NCBI RefSeq assembly: GCF_000003815.2
Contig: NC_049982.1
Coordinates: 19,658,953-19,722,952 of the forward strand
Direction of reading: 5' to 3'
Source: Branchiostoma floridae
Taxonomy: Eukaryota > Chordata > Leptocardii > Amphioxiformes > Branchiostomatidae
DNA length: 64,000 nt
The notes under the pieces are model-generated. The model was given only the letters and a program-made list of their open reading frames with translations. It searched no databases and was not told where the DNA came from. Every line of letters starts with the position of its first letter. The stretch's first letter is position 1. Shown one piece after another: positions 1-12,302 of the stretch. Made by a program: the position numbers and the translations under genes.

Positions 1-265
1 CAAGGATCATCAAGCTTAATGAACACCACGCTACCATATGCCGTCGAGTGGCGTCGACCTCTTAAACGCACATTACACAATTAAGTGTCTGATTTTACTA
101 ATCAGATGGACATCCTCTGTGTCATTAAATAAATACACCACTACTTTCCCATAACATTTATATTATATAACCATTACTCTCAAATACAACCGACTATAAA
201 CATACATACCATCCACAAAAAAGCAATAAATATTTCATGGAGGTATGAGGTCCCCGAACTCTAGT
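1..265 (-). mobile_element. Repeat copy, inverted relative to 5365-5600
   Basis: Read on the minus strand, this block matches about 230 bases at 5365-5600, apart from scattered substitutions and small indels. Shared landmarks are a GAGGT..CCATGAAATATTTATTGC start, a GTCGGTTGTATTTGAGAGTAATGG core cut by small changes, and a TATGGTAGCGTGGTGTTC end. It is truncated by the window edge. No coding sequence is visible, so it is probably one end of a non-autonomous element whose fuller copy lies in intron 4 of the ependymin-related gene. Confidence 0.7.
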
Positions 266-901
266 TTATCTATGTATTATTTACTGTAGTGATCAATCTA
301 TATGATCTAGTAGCAAATGATGGGATCGATAAATGCAAAGTCCGGATGTTCATCGGACATTTGTATGTCTGTTTCCGTTTTCATGTTGTATAGTCATTGC
401 AATATTTGTGGAACGGCGGAACAATTACAGAATTTCATCTTGATTCAGCCTGTATTGAGATGACTAGGGTTTAATAAAACATATGGTTGATTATTTTGCC
501 TGAATGTTTTACAATTTACGAGCTTAGCGTCTAGTTGTGTCAGTGACATAAACATGGACTGCGCCTATCGTGCCAATGCAAAACATCCCAATGACTGCCC
601 CAACTTTGTGCTCTAAACTCAGTGTTGTATATTTTGCCGTTCTGTCCAATATTCTGGTGTGATTAAGCCACCAAAGCACAATTTTCATAGAACAGTTGTG
701 TATTTTATCGAGTCACATGTTGGGATGCAATATCACAATTAAACACATGAATATCTAAAGTTTGTACTCTTTGATGTTTAGAAGTGGTATCGAGCACCTC
801 TTGTATAAGTAACGTTAGCCATTACCTCTCCACGGGTCAGACCTTCACGGCAGCTTGATTACATAAAAGCTCTCATGTACGCATAAAAGTCCTCTCAGTA
901 A
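266..901. other. Non-coding stretch, nothing recognised
   Basis: AT-rich sequence with no long open reading frame, RNA gene or tandem repeat that I can support. It lies between a repeat copy and a TIR element, upstream of the ependymin-related gene. Confidence 0.5.
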
Positions 902-1681
902 TACCCGCCTCACATTATATACGATCTTCGGACGTACTTCGCGATCGCAGGAAGGTCGGCTGATTTTAAGATCTTAAGATGGTCTTGCGTATTTTTCGCC
1001 CAGAACCTGTTCCCCTCACATATAAGCGAGCCTCGTGCGATCGACGGCGAATAAATCTATGATAATGAACCTCCCATGACCTCTTGCACGCGGACAAGGG
1101 AATACAAAACGTTCCTGTTGTCGGAATCTTTTTAACCAATGAATGGAATGCGCGGGCATTATAGAAATGACGCAAGAAAAGAAAGTGTGTCGCAAAGCCA
1201 GCCTACATACTGCCACAGGAGCCACAATGTTAGAATTACCCTCACATTCCCAGAAATTCAATATTTGTTAACAATCGGAAGTCGGGTGAACGTCGCCCGA
1301 ATGTCGCCCGACTAACGGGCGTTCGCCATCCGATTTGCGTTCGATGATTAATAACTATGTCTGTGCTCGCCTATCGGTCTTCAATCGTTGGATTGACGCA
1401 AGACTATTGACCGATACCCTTGCGAGGTACGCACGATTTGCACGCACGATCTGCGACTCGGTAACGAGCTCTACGATCTTGGATATCTCCTGCGACTTGT
1501 CGCTTATGTTTAAGAACATGTTTCGCTGCACCGCGACCGCCGTAAGACTCCTGAAAATTGCCGGCGATCCCTAAAAATCGCAAGATGATCGTGAGAACAC
1601 CGAACGTCTTACTCACGAAAATGTCATTTAGAGCTCGTAAACTAGTCTTCCGATCGAATCGCGCCTAATGTGAGGCGGGTA
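902..1681. mobile_element. TIR element with TAA target-site duplication
   Basis: The left end TACCCGCCTCACATTA (902-917) is the exact reverse complement of the right end at 1666-1681, giving perfect 16-bp terminal inverted repeats. Both sides are flanked by TAA (899-901 and 1682-1684), as a 3-bp target-site duplication. A 3-bp TWA duplication is characteristic of PIF/Harbinger transposons. The 780-bp interior is richer in CG dinucleotides (repeated GATCG, CGCGATCG-like words) than its flanks and has no transposase-sized ORF, so it is probably a non-autonomous Harbinger-type element. Superfamily assignment rests on TSD length alone. Confidence 0.7.
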
Positions 1682-3370
1682 TAAGGGGCCGGTCACGTGA
1701 AGATCGTACGAAAGTCTTGGGATAGTCGTGGAAATGTCCTGCAAAATTCAGCTGCATTAAAGGCTGTGTAAGTTACTGTAAAAGCGGTCTTCGGTTCTAT
1801 CACAACATTTTACAGCGTCAACATAGTACGACTTTCTACGATTACGTAATGTGATTGTTACGTAAATCAAACTTTTTTCTTTTGTACCCTTTCTTGCAGA
1901 CACACTCGTAGTTTCCTACTGTTGTGAACCCAATATCGCTACAGCATGTGTGCAACTGTAGACGTGATTTCAAGGTTCGACGTCTTTTCTTCTGTTACAA
2001 ACAGGCGATTTGAATCTCAACCTGAGGCTATTGAGCATATAGCACAAAGTTGTCAGTAAACCACATAAATCATTGACCTATACATTACAGTAAGTGATAT
2101 GTACGGGAATATTGTAGGTGGCGCTCCAACTGGCGGCAAGGTTTTACATGTATACGCGAGCTCCTCGCGTGGGTTCCTCAGTTTTATATCAACTCATGCT
2201 TTAAAAGTCTTAAATGCATGTGAAGGCGTCCGAAACCTCTTGGAAAAGTGTATTGTCTATTTTCACATTTTACAAGTCTGGACCACATCCCCTAACATCG
2301 TCCAATCTGCAGTACCCTTCCGTTTGCCGGCAATGAAACATCCGTCAAGCCAAATTTCGGTCTTATCGGGATTGTGAAAATCGCACAAGGCACACAAAAA
2401 GGTTAGAACTTTGTAGGTTGCTTTGACTTTGTTTGAAAAATGCAACTGTTGAAAATGAAGATGACAATTAACAAAACATTACACAGAATATAAAAGTTAT
2501 ACTTTAAAGATTATGTTTCCTTCACGATATACCGAGATGTGGTCGTCTGTACATTCCCTGTATTTGTCACTCCCTGAAGGGATAGCACCTCCAAATCTCA
2601 AGCCCTTCATTTGTGATAGAAGAAGATGCTGAGGCTAGGTGTGCTTGGTTTTTGTTTGTTTGTTTGTCTACCAAAAAGTTCCAATCTTTCTTTCAACGCC
2701 GTAAGGTAAGTGGTGTAATATAACCATGGTCACCAGGGGAGCTACTTGATGTACTGAATTCCTGTCAGGGTCAAAACTACTTATTTCATCCATATAACAT
2801 GAAACATCCCAATTCAGATTCTATTCTGCATAGCTATATATAAATCTAAAGCTATTATATCCCCCGAAAAGGTAATAAACATCCCAAAGTCATGTTTCCC
2901 AACATTTGTACAACCTAGCTAGAAATACACAAGGTCGCTTTTCAAAATCATGCAGTAGTAGATCTATCGTTACTATGTACTACTGTCAAAATACAGCTAT
3001 ACCTAAAAAAAATTCTTTGACAGAGGTAACAACGGAAAATGAGTCATGGAACCATCCAATGGCTGACTTCTTATTTTTTGTTGTCAGAAATAAGTCGCCG
3101 GGTGTAGCTAGCTGGTGTGTACGGATAAATGGTACCCAGACATTTGCGTATAGCAGGTCACAAGAACTCACCTGTCTGTTCGCAAATATCAGGGTTCAAC
3201 GTCTGCTCGAATGTTAAACCTGAGTAACCTTGTGGGAATCAAACAGCTGCTACTGACTCATGGTCAGCAGATCTCCCATCACATGATATTCTCACCGGTA
3301 AACATCTAGGGTATAACACCGGAGCAGCTGGATTGCCGTACTCACGTTACTACAGAACTTTTCAGCAGCC
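1682..3370. other. Upstream flank of the ependymin-related gene
   Basis: No coding exon could be supported here. The short ORFs present have no recognisable family and no splice context. The stretch probably contains the promoter and 5' UTR of the gene starting at 3371, but no TATA or initiator was convincing. Confidence 0.4.
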
Positions 3371-6300
3371 ATGTTCGCAGCAGTGCTAGTCATGGCAGCC
3401 ATGTTGGCCTCGGTGTCCGCCCAACCACAGCCTTGCTGCACACCCAACCAGTGGGAGGCCACTATGGTGGAGGTATCAAAAGTTTGCGGTTTTCTTTTAC
3501 CTATCAACTCAAGAGCATACACCATCCATTTCCGTTGGGGCTTTCTTATTGTGCCTTCATGTACAAACGTACCAGCATATCTATCGTGCAAACAATTAAT
3601 CTAATGATTGCTATATTGTACAATGACAAGTTCGCAAGTTTAAATGTATTTATAGTTTTAAGTTTAAATTGTCAAGAATTGTACATTTATCACTTGATGC
3701 AAAGATTACAATCGGTTTACTAAAGACATTATGTGTATTGATTCGAACTACTGTTTCATTTCTTATATAAATTTACATGTGATATTCCCCGATCAACTTG
3801 AAATGAAAAAAATATGTTCTGACTTGAATTACGGGAATATCCTGCTATTACTGGCGACAGGGACATGAGTCTAAACAGACATACTTTTAATATATTTGAC
3901 ATGAGTCTAAACAGACATACTTTTGATATATTTGACATGAGTCTAAACAGACATACTTTTGATATATTTGAATTGTAACGAGACAATACAGTATGCTGCA
4001 CCAAGATGCTAAACGAACATTATCGCTAACTCATCTCCGATATCAAGAAACTACGTGAGAGATGGCAGAATCCACAGTGTTGTTTATCTCCCCGTGAACA
4101 CACAGGCCCAGGGCTATGTGCTGAACATGGAGCCCAAGACGCTCGTTGGGACAGTGGAGGTGTCGTACGACTTTGACAACAAGAAAATGGCGTTCAACCA
4201 GATGCTCAACAACTCGGGAACCCCAATTCTGAGCAAAGTCATTATCGACTACAAGGAGGTGGGAATTAAAAGGGACTTTGCATGTAGTTTGATGTCTGAT
4301 AAATGGTTATTTCAAGTTGTTAAATTGTAATAGTGCTGCACGTATAACGTTACGTACGTCGAAGAGACATGATCATGAGCTAGATGCTCGACGAGCGGCA
4401 AGTTTACTGGCTGGAAACCAACTACTGGGCCGCAAACTACATACATGTATATGCCATGAATGGCGCGTATCAAATACAGTTTGTGACATTTATTTGCGAA
4501 AATGATTTTACTTATAGTGATATTTTTTTTTATTGATTGATAATCGTGCACAGTTCCAAGAAGCATGTATTAAATGCATTTAAGTTCGCGGGGATTTAAT
4601 GGACGTTTTACTCTCTTATGTATTTCTCTATAGATGATGTGGGTAAGTTAATAATAGCTTTCGACAAGCTATCTGTTTTGCATCTCTTACTTAGGGGAAA
4701 ATGTACACCATTTCTGGCGGTGTGTGTACTGAACAGGACGCGCCCACTGTCGACATGCCGCAGCAGTGCATCACGGGTGAGTTACCCTTCATACATGGTA
4801 CATGTAGTATGTACACGTAACGTAATCTCCAAGCAGATCCTACAATGGCATAAGATAGTATCAAACTGGCCATGGCAAGGAGTGTAGTCACCCAAAAGGT
4901 GTCCATTTGCCATGCTCCCCGGTAGCGAAACACACTCCTTAGCCGGCTTCACTCCTCTGCCAGCTTTTGATACTATCTTATGCTACCGTAGGATCTGCTT
5001 GGAGAATACATGTAACGTTTTACTCTGTTAGACTGTCAATTCACAATGTGGTGCTGTAACAAGTGTCAATGGCGATAAGAATTTACCGCCATTCCCCCAG
5101 CTGGAGCCGTGTATGAGAGAACCATTCGGCTAGGCGGGCCCGACGGCCTGGAGGTGAACTCCTTTGGCCTGTGGAACGTCCAGGGGGTGGCGTACGGAAC
5201 AGCCCAGATGACGTCATCAGACTGCCTCCCTGTCACTGAGGTTCTCATAGCAGAACAGACAGGACAAGGTGCGCTGTTTTACGTGCCTAGTTATCAGGTT
5301 CTGAGTCGGACTTTTTTGGCTTTATAATGTGCGTTTTGATGACATACAACAGTTCTGATTGTAATACTAGAGTTCGGGGACCTCATACCTCCATGAAATA
5401 TTTATTGCTTTTTGTGGATGTTATGTATGTTGATGGTCGGTTGTATTTGAGAGTAATGGATATAACTGTTATGGGAGAGAACTGGTTTTTATTTAAAGAC
5501 AAAAACAATGTACGTCTGATTAGGAAATATAAATATGTGACACTTGAAAGTGTAATGTGAGTTTAATAGATCAACACCATATGGTAGCGTGGTGTTCTTG
5601 AAATATCCTTCAACCAATACCTACATGTAGGATACGGGGACAAGTTGATGCCAGATATATATCATAGCCACGCATAGAGTCATAACGCCACGCGGAGCAC
5701 AAAATCTAACAGCGCAAACGAAGTATAACACATCAGGTCCCCAAAGGCACAAGTGGCACAAATCACCTCACCATCTGCTTGGAGATAAGCTCATTAACAA
5801 ACGCTTAAAGCCTGTTCCAATATATCGCAGATATAGGGGTGATTTCTGATATTATTACATTGATTATAACGACAGATACGGCCCCAAAATCTCATCGATC
5901 CGAGCTTTCATCACACCCCACAAACACAACAAGTATGAAACCAATCCATCCTGCCGTTCTTGGGTAATCTTGTACACAGACCCAAACAGCTGTCATACAA
6001 ATCACCTCACTATCTGTTGGAGCTAAGCCCATTAAGAAACGCTTAAAGCACGATGCCTGTTCCAACATATCGCAGATATAGGGGTGATTTCTGATATTAT
6101 TACATCAAACATACGAGAAAACCAAGGAACCAACGTGCATCGTAGGACGACTGTGTACACCGGGCACACCAAACCATATTTCAATATCGCAAACGGGAAC
6201 AAAATATAGGTGCGAATACCACAGACAGTAACCACTCATTTTCCAAGACAGGCATTATGTTCTACATACTGGGTAAAATCGCAACTGTATGCTTTGTCAT

Positions 6301-7888
6301 AATATGACATATGACAAATTCACTAATGACATACAAGAAATACAATACAGGATACAAACACATCATCAACACAACCAAAAGGACATGAAATATCCGACAA
6401 CCAATACCTACATGTAGGATACGGGGACAAGTTGATGCCCGATATATGATAACGCAAGTACTTACCAACACAACATCAGCATAAGCCACGCGGAGCACAA
6501 AATCTAACAGCGCAAACGAAGTATAACACACCAGGTCCCCAAAGGCACAAGTGGCTAAATACAAAGTTATTTATCATATTCAAATTGTCCAGCATCGGGA
6601 AACAGTTGCCCAGCATCGGGAAACAGTTGCTTTAAGGAGTTAAATGTTACATTACCCTAACCAGTTGCTATACGCAACAACTGTTCAGATAAGGGATAAC
6701 CTAACACATCCACATATTAGATATGTAATACATCCAATTACATACTAACGAAACTTCCGCGTTACGCAAGGCGCACCACAAAACATCTAACAACACAAAC
6801 GAAATATAACACACTGTGTCCCCAAACGCACAAGTACATACATGCAATTTATTATCACAATCAAAACTGTCCGCCTCCCAAAACAGATGTTCTAGAATGT
6901 TGGGCTGGGCAAACAGCGGTGCCAACTGTTGCCAACAAATATTTCAAACAGTCCTAAGCAGACATAAATAAAACTACTGGGGGTTTCCCAAACAGCTGTC
7001 ACCTCACTATCTGCTTGCAGCTAAGCCCATTAACAAACACATAAAGCACGATGCCTGTACCAATATATCTCAAATATAGGGGTGATTTCTGATATTATTA
7101 CATCGATTATAACGACAGATACGGCTCCCAAAATCTCATCGATTCGAGCTTTCATCACACTCCACCAACACAACAAGCATGAAACCAATCCATCCAGCCG
7201 TTCTTGAGTAATCATCTACACAAACAGAGACACATAACAGAAAATATAACCTCCATTCCATGACATTTCATGGAGGTAATAATGAGGCAGCCTAAAAGAA
7301 CCAGGCAAAAACTAGAACTCATAGCCGTCGGGAAATTCACATTATGAGTCCCGGCCCCCAAAACAAGACTAGTACTGTAGAGACAGCCAAGAAGGCAATG
7401 TTCGATACTCTACGGAAGGCTACAGGTAATTGTTCTCTTGGTGATTGCTGTTACTGTTAAGGGATATCAAAGATAGTCAACGCTTTGGCTTAAGTAAAAT
7501 GCTAACGTTAAATATATCTTCACTCACCTATCTTTGTAATTTTCCCTCAGTACTTGGGTCGGTGCAGGCCATTATATTTGATGGGGTGACCACGGGCATC
7601 AAGGACCCGAGTGTATTCGACCCTCCCAGCCCACCCTGCAACACCATTCCAGATGTACATGTAAGGTTATTCAGACTTGCACATCGCCAAAACCTGTCGA
7701 AAAGTTCAAAACTAAGTGCATAGACTGATCTTTAGAAATTTCTATAACATTTTTTATTGCCAGACTTGTTGTGTTCGGGTTCCAAAATTCTTTCCTTGTT
7801 TACGTTGTCGTTTCAGAGGCAACGTCGAAGTGTAGGGACACCATTCTTCCAGAGAGCCATTGGACGCTTCAATATTCCGGGCTTCTGA
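3371..7888 (+). CDS. EPDR1-like: Ependymin-related secreted protein (EPDR family), seven exons
   Basis: Secreted or lysosomal ependymin-type glycoprotein of the EPDR fold. Exons: 3371-3472, 4048-4258, 4695-4776, 5101-5268, 7387-7425, 7551-7660, 7817-7888 (TGA). Exon 1 encodes a signal peptide (MFAAVLVMAAMLASVSA) followed by QPCCTPNQWE, the family's N-terminal Cys-x-x-x-QWE block. Exon 2 carries VEVSYDFDNKK, exon 3 GKMYTISGGVC, exon 4 SFGLWNVQGVAYG with SSDCLPVTE, and exon 6 the hallmark GIKDPSVFDPPSPPC. These match vertebrate EPDR1 in order. All downstream junctions agree in phase. The exon 1/exon 2 junction does not: exon 1 ends in phase 0 and exon 2 needs two extra bases, so a small exon or a different splice is missing. 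The predicted length of about 260 residues is somewhat longer than human EPDR1 (about 224). Exon 5 (39 nt) may be optional. Intron 4 is swollen by a repeat of about 1.9 kb. Confidence 0.82.
3862..3969. repeat. 36-bp tandem repeat, three copies
   Basis: Three consecutive copies of a 36-bp unit beginning GACATGAGTCTAAACAGACA and ending TATATTT, nearly identical (one A/G difference). It lies in intron 1 of the ependymin-related gene, just upstream of the poorly resolved exon 2 acceptor. Confidence 0.9.
4826..5005. mobile_element. MITE-like inverted repeat (CTCCAAGCAGATCCTAC family)
   Basis: The left arm TCTCCAAGCAGATCCTAC, running on into CATAAGATAGTATCAAA, is repeated in inverse at 4960-5005 (TTTGATACTATCTTATG then GTAGGATCTGCTTGGAGA). 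The arms are about 45 bp around a 90-bp centre with no coding capacity. It sits in intron 3 of the ependymin-related gene. A related copy lies at 31252-31366. Confidence 0.8.
5365..7285. mobile_element. Composite repeat / candidate non-autonomous transposon
   Basis: The block opens with GACCTCATACCTCCATGAAAT (the complement of one end of 1-265) and closes near 7262 with ATTTCATGGAGGTAATAATGAG, an inverted version of that opening. Inside are direct repeats: one unit at about 5600-5770 recurs at 6388-6555; a second at about 5759-5999 recurs partly at 6000-6115 and again at 7005-7235; and a 21-bp unit is doubled near 6590-6630. No transposase or reverse-transcriptase ORF is visible. The whole insertion fills intron 4 of the ependymin-related gene. 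Classification is uncertain. Confidence 0.6.
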
Positions 7889-10800
7889 ACGACGACGACA
7901 GTGAAATGAATAAGCAACATGTACATGTCATGATATCTCCAACCAAAAGTAGCCGCGGACCATGTCATTGAATAACTGCTATACATGTAGTTGTAAACAG
8001 AGCTCGAATGTTGACATTATTGCTACCGTGGTTTCTGTGGCGTTTCAATCAAATGATACTTGATCACAATACGATTGTTTCCTCATTAACTATGCAAATT
8101 GTATCATAACTTGCACAATTTCTATCCTAAGATTGCAGAATTATTGTCTCATAAGTTCCATATGTCACAAAGGTAACATCTTATCAATCTTGCAAAAATT
8201 ACCATGTAAGAGACAGGCCAAATTGAATGAAAATTAATTCTACAATTGATAACTTCATTCATAAACTAACCAACAAGCGCACTGAAAACATAACCTGGTC
8301 GAAGGTATTAGTAATTCTGTACGTAAATTGGAAACAGTGAAACCAGTTCCTGGCACATTGCCGCTTGCTGTTTGTAGTCTCAACTGAGTCCCCCACACAC
8401 AGTGCACTCCGGCATTTACCTTCCCACGACATTTTGACCCGATGGTCAGTACGGGGCAAGCAAACACTTGCCAAATGGCAGGGACATCAGTTTGCTATTA
8501 CGATGTTTTTGCTACTTTCAAAGAGCTCGATGAGTTGTCTATATCAACCTGTTCTTTGATTTTCCAAAACATCCTGTTACAAGACAAGATTAATGTTCAG
8601 ATAGTGAGACATGGCTGCGCAAGTACAGCTACAACATGTAGATGGTTGCCTAGCGGATGAATAATGCACTGCAAATGCATAAGTATCGTCAATTCACCAT
8701 CACGATATAACTATTAAAGTATCGATTGTTTTTTAGTATTAAACGTCAATCGGTCATACAATAGTCCACGTGCGTAAAGATATCTTAGCTGACAAAGCAT
8801 TTTATTCGATCAGCTTTCGACAGGATAAACAATCACACCAAGAACACACAGCCTAGTGTACGTAGCTGTCAGCATGATGCAGAAGAGGACGCAAACGGTT
8901 CCCTGAGAATCTCTGCCCTGCAGTATAGGGCTCTTTAGCAGTCAGTTGTTCCTTGACCCACAGGTAGAGGGCGCTCGTGTCCGTTACCTCAAACTGTACG
9001 CACACTGTTAATCGGTTTGAAACTTATCACAATATCAGCTAGGGACTTGCAAATCCGAAAAAATGACGTTTTCGCTATATTGGACCAAAGCGGACCATGT
9101 GTAAAGGAGCTTTAAAAGTGTAGCGTTAGCTGACTACGGCTGTGAATAATTTTAATGCATTAGACCTAAGATTGATAGGGACTTGAAATCTTAACTTCTA
9201 CATCTGTAAAGACAAATGACTTTGAAGAATCTGGTACGTCATCACAAGACAATACTGTAGTTCTCAAAAGACCATAATTTAATCGTCAACAGGTTTACAG
9301 AGGAGGGTACTTCGTGGAAAAATACAAAACTTTTGTACAAGAACATACATAGTTGACAAATAGTTGCCATAGTACACATGAATGAACATGAGAAAATATA
9401 CTATAGACTCTTTTGCACTGATAATATGCAATCTCTCTAGAGATATGGCCAGCAAAATGACAGCCAATGGTGTGAAAAAGGCAGGTAGGTACACTCAACT
9501 CTTTTGCAATTACAATATTTACATTGACATATCTGCTTTTACAATTAGCCATAACAAGACTTAACAATAACTTCTACCGTACTATTCAACCTTAAAAAAA
9601 CATTAGAACAATCTCAATATCGTTAACAGTCCATATAGCTAAGCGAAGCGAGGATTGAATGGAATGTTCTTGTCAGACAATCAAATTCATCATTTCAGTG
9701 CTACACAATATAGAGAATAACCAGACACTTAAAACCCACTTCACCCTACAGGTCAAACTAGAACAATACTTGAAAAAGCAAAGAAAGCTGTGAGGGCTAG
9801 TGGGGGTTTTAACCCAAGATGAGTGTCATTACATCTCATTTTCCTCTTGGCCCCCTTATCTCAATGTGATTACATGACTGATTGTACAGTAATAACATCC
9901 AAGAGCGAACCCCAAACTGTAAAGCATAAATGGGGGTTGTAACCACCCCCTCCCTACACTCCAAGGGCTCCAGCTGTTTTTGGACTCTTTGTTTTGGCTT
10001 TCTATTCTTTTTCATGTCCGCTGGCTGAACATGAAAGACAAGGGGACAAAATAGAAAGCCATGTCAATACCAAAGAAACAACAACAGCCAGAGCCAAACC
10101 TCTGCTTGGAGAGTACCCCTCCCCACACCCTTCTTATCACAGTCAGCTATATCAGTATATGGGCAAGTTTTTCCATTATCAGACCAATCTTTTATCTCTG
10201 TCATTTGATAACAGAATAATAGGAACAAAGGATTTTTCTTATAAAGGTGGGTATAAAGTTGGAAATACATTACATTACATTGCTCTAAACTACAGCTATT
10301 AGTAACCTCTATTGAAGAATGGCCAACGACTATACAAATGTGCTACCTTTCTGATGAGACTTAGTTTACGGCACAACACTTTCATTGCAAAAATAAAGGT
10401 TCCCTGCTCTTTTCATTTATACATGCACAGCAGTACGTCATTTTGATAGACCTTAAGCACTAGTTACATGCATTCTGCAGGACTAACACTGACAAACTAT
10501 ATTGCTTATCAACATTACAACAGATGTTCCTCCAGCGGCCATTGCTATCAGCTCCTTTCTTACAAGTAGACAGCTAGGAACTCTGCAGTAAACATTGCAC
10601 AGTTACAAAAACAGACAGTGTGCATCACAAGTAAGTTTTCACTGCTATGGCACAAAATGGCAGACCCTCCATGGCCCTGTGACATAATTTCATAACTTTT
10701 TGAGACTTCCAGAACCTTAAGGTATTTTCAACAAATCTTTTCCTCTTTTCCTAAAGAAAATAAACTCCATCTGAGTGTTACATCAACTCATTATTCCACC

Positions 10801-10989
10801 AGGTGCAATAATACTACCAAATTACCACATTGCCTTCATGATTGTCTTAGCTATATATCAGAAGTGTATATACCTCGGGATTACTGATGCTGCATTGTTA
10901 CATATCTTCCCATCATGTTTTTTTCCTCATGTGGCCATATTATTACATCTGGTGGAATTACAAGAGTTCGTGTTACCAATGCTTTAGAG
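7889..10989. other. Intergenic DNA between convergent genes
   Basis: Contains the 3' flank of the ependymin-related gene and generic AT-rich DNA. Near 9990-10080 there is an imperfect hairpin (GGCTTTCTATT against AATAGAAAGCC, with TTCATGTCCGCTGGC inside). At 10098-10115 is ACCTCTGCTTGGAGAGTA, a lone terminus of the MITE family seen at 15558 and 28383. No gene could be supported. Confidence 0.5.
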
Positions 10990-11425
10990 TGAAAAAAAAA
11001 TGTTTATTTTTGTCTACAAAGGTGTTACTGGCTTTAACTCTGTAGCTTTAAAAAAATTCCATCTTATGCTGTCTGTAAAGGTGTTACTGACTTTAACTCT
11101 GTAGATTGAAAAAAAAAAAAAAAATCATTTTCTGTCTGCAATGGTGTTACTGGCTTTAATTCTGTAGATTGAAAAAAAAAAAAAATCATTTTTTTCTGTC
11201 TGCAATGGTGTTACTGGCTTTAACTCTGTAGATTGAAAAAAAATCATTTTCTGTCTGCAATGGTGTTACTGGCTTTCACTCTAGATCTGTAGATTGAAAA
11301 AATAACATCTTTTTCTGTCTGCAATGGTGTTACTGGCTTTAACTCTGTAGATTGAAAAAAAAAATCATTTTCTGTTTGCAATGGTGTTACTGGCTTTAAC
11401 TCTGTAGATTGAAAAAACAACAACA
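10990..11425. repeat. Minisatellite, seven copies of a 55-64 bp unit
   Basis: The phrase GGTGTTACTGGCTTTAACTC followed by TGTAGATTGAAAAAA and a TTTCTGTCTGCAA spacer recurs seven times. Copies differ mainly in the length of the A-run and in a few substitutions; the first two are the most diverged. The array is intergenic, about 0.9 kb downstream (3') of the end of the minus-strand SLF2/SIMC1-like gene. The ORF visible through it on the minus strand is a by-product of the repeat. Confidence 0.92.
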
Positions 11426-12302
11426 TCTGATTTCAGAAATTATACGCCTAGGTTGGTAACTCTTGAAGCAACAGTTTGTGGTGAAGATTACAACTAGAGC
11501 CATGGCTCACTCCACTTTTAAATATACACGTCATTTATGTGCACAATGAAGAAATGTGCTAACAACAATTTTAAAAATACTTTACAATAATATCATGGTA
11601 ATTGACCAGCAATGTTTCTTCTATGCTGCATGTCTGCACATTTAAGATAATAATTTCAATTATTGCAGATGAGGTCCTAGAATATATTTCAATATACCTG
11701 AACAACATGTCACATTTATATTATGTCTAGTGTTAGTCTACATACACCTTAACTGTCACCTTGCAACAGCAACCATTCCTCATTGAAAGTCTTTTTGCTG
11801 TTACATCACTCATGCAAACTAAGAAAAGGGCCAATCACAGCTGCACATGTCACAGATCAACTTTTCCAAATGTGTGCTAACAATACCACATGCAGCCTGA
11901 TGTTGATTTGAGTTTGGATCCACGCATTGACTCAATGAGTCATGTTGGTTGCTGGATTTTGGAATGTAGCCTCTTTTTATGGAGATATGTTTTCTTCTTT
12001 ATCAAAACTCAATGTTAAATTAAAAAGTTTCATCACAACAGCAATTTGACTGACCAGTGCAACAAAACTTTTGAAGCATAAAAATAGTAAAAAGTACAAA
12101 AACAGAGAAATTTCTCAGAAGCATTATATGTACATACTTTTCATGCTTGACATGAAATGATACAAAACTGAATTATCTTTGTCAGCAATGTTTGTTGAGC
12201 ATTGTATTTTCTTGACAAGCTTGTTGTCTGTCTGAATGTGATGCATTTTTTTCTCCTCATCAAACCCAACTACTTCAATCTACAAACTCTACAGTCTAGT
12301 CT
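11426..12302. other. 3' flank of the SLF2/SIMC1-like gene
   Basis: AT-rich sequence lying downstream, on the minus strand, of the stop codon at 12303. It presumably includes the 3' UTR. I did not find a convincing polyadenylation signal close to the stop and see no other feature. Confidence 0.45.

Noticed and set aside
10990-11425. Possible CRISPR-like array
   Set aside because: Units of 55-64 bp are contiguous and similar throughout, with no unique spacers. It is a minisatellite in a eukaryotic genome.
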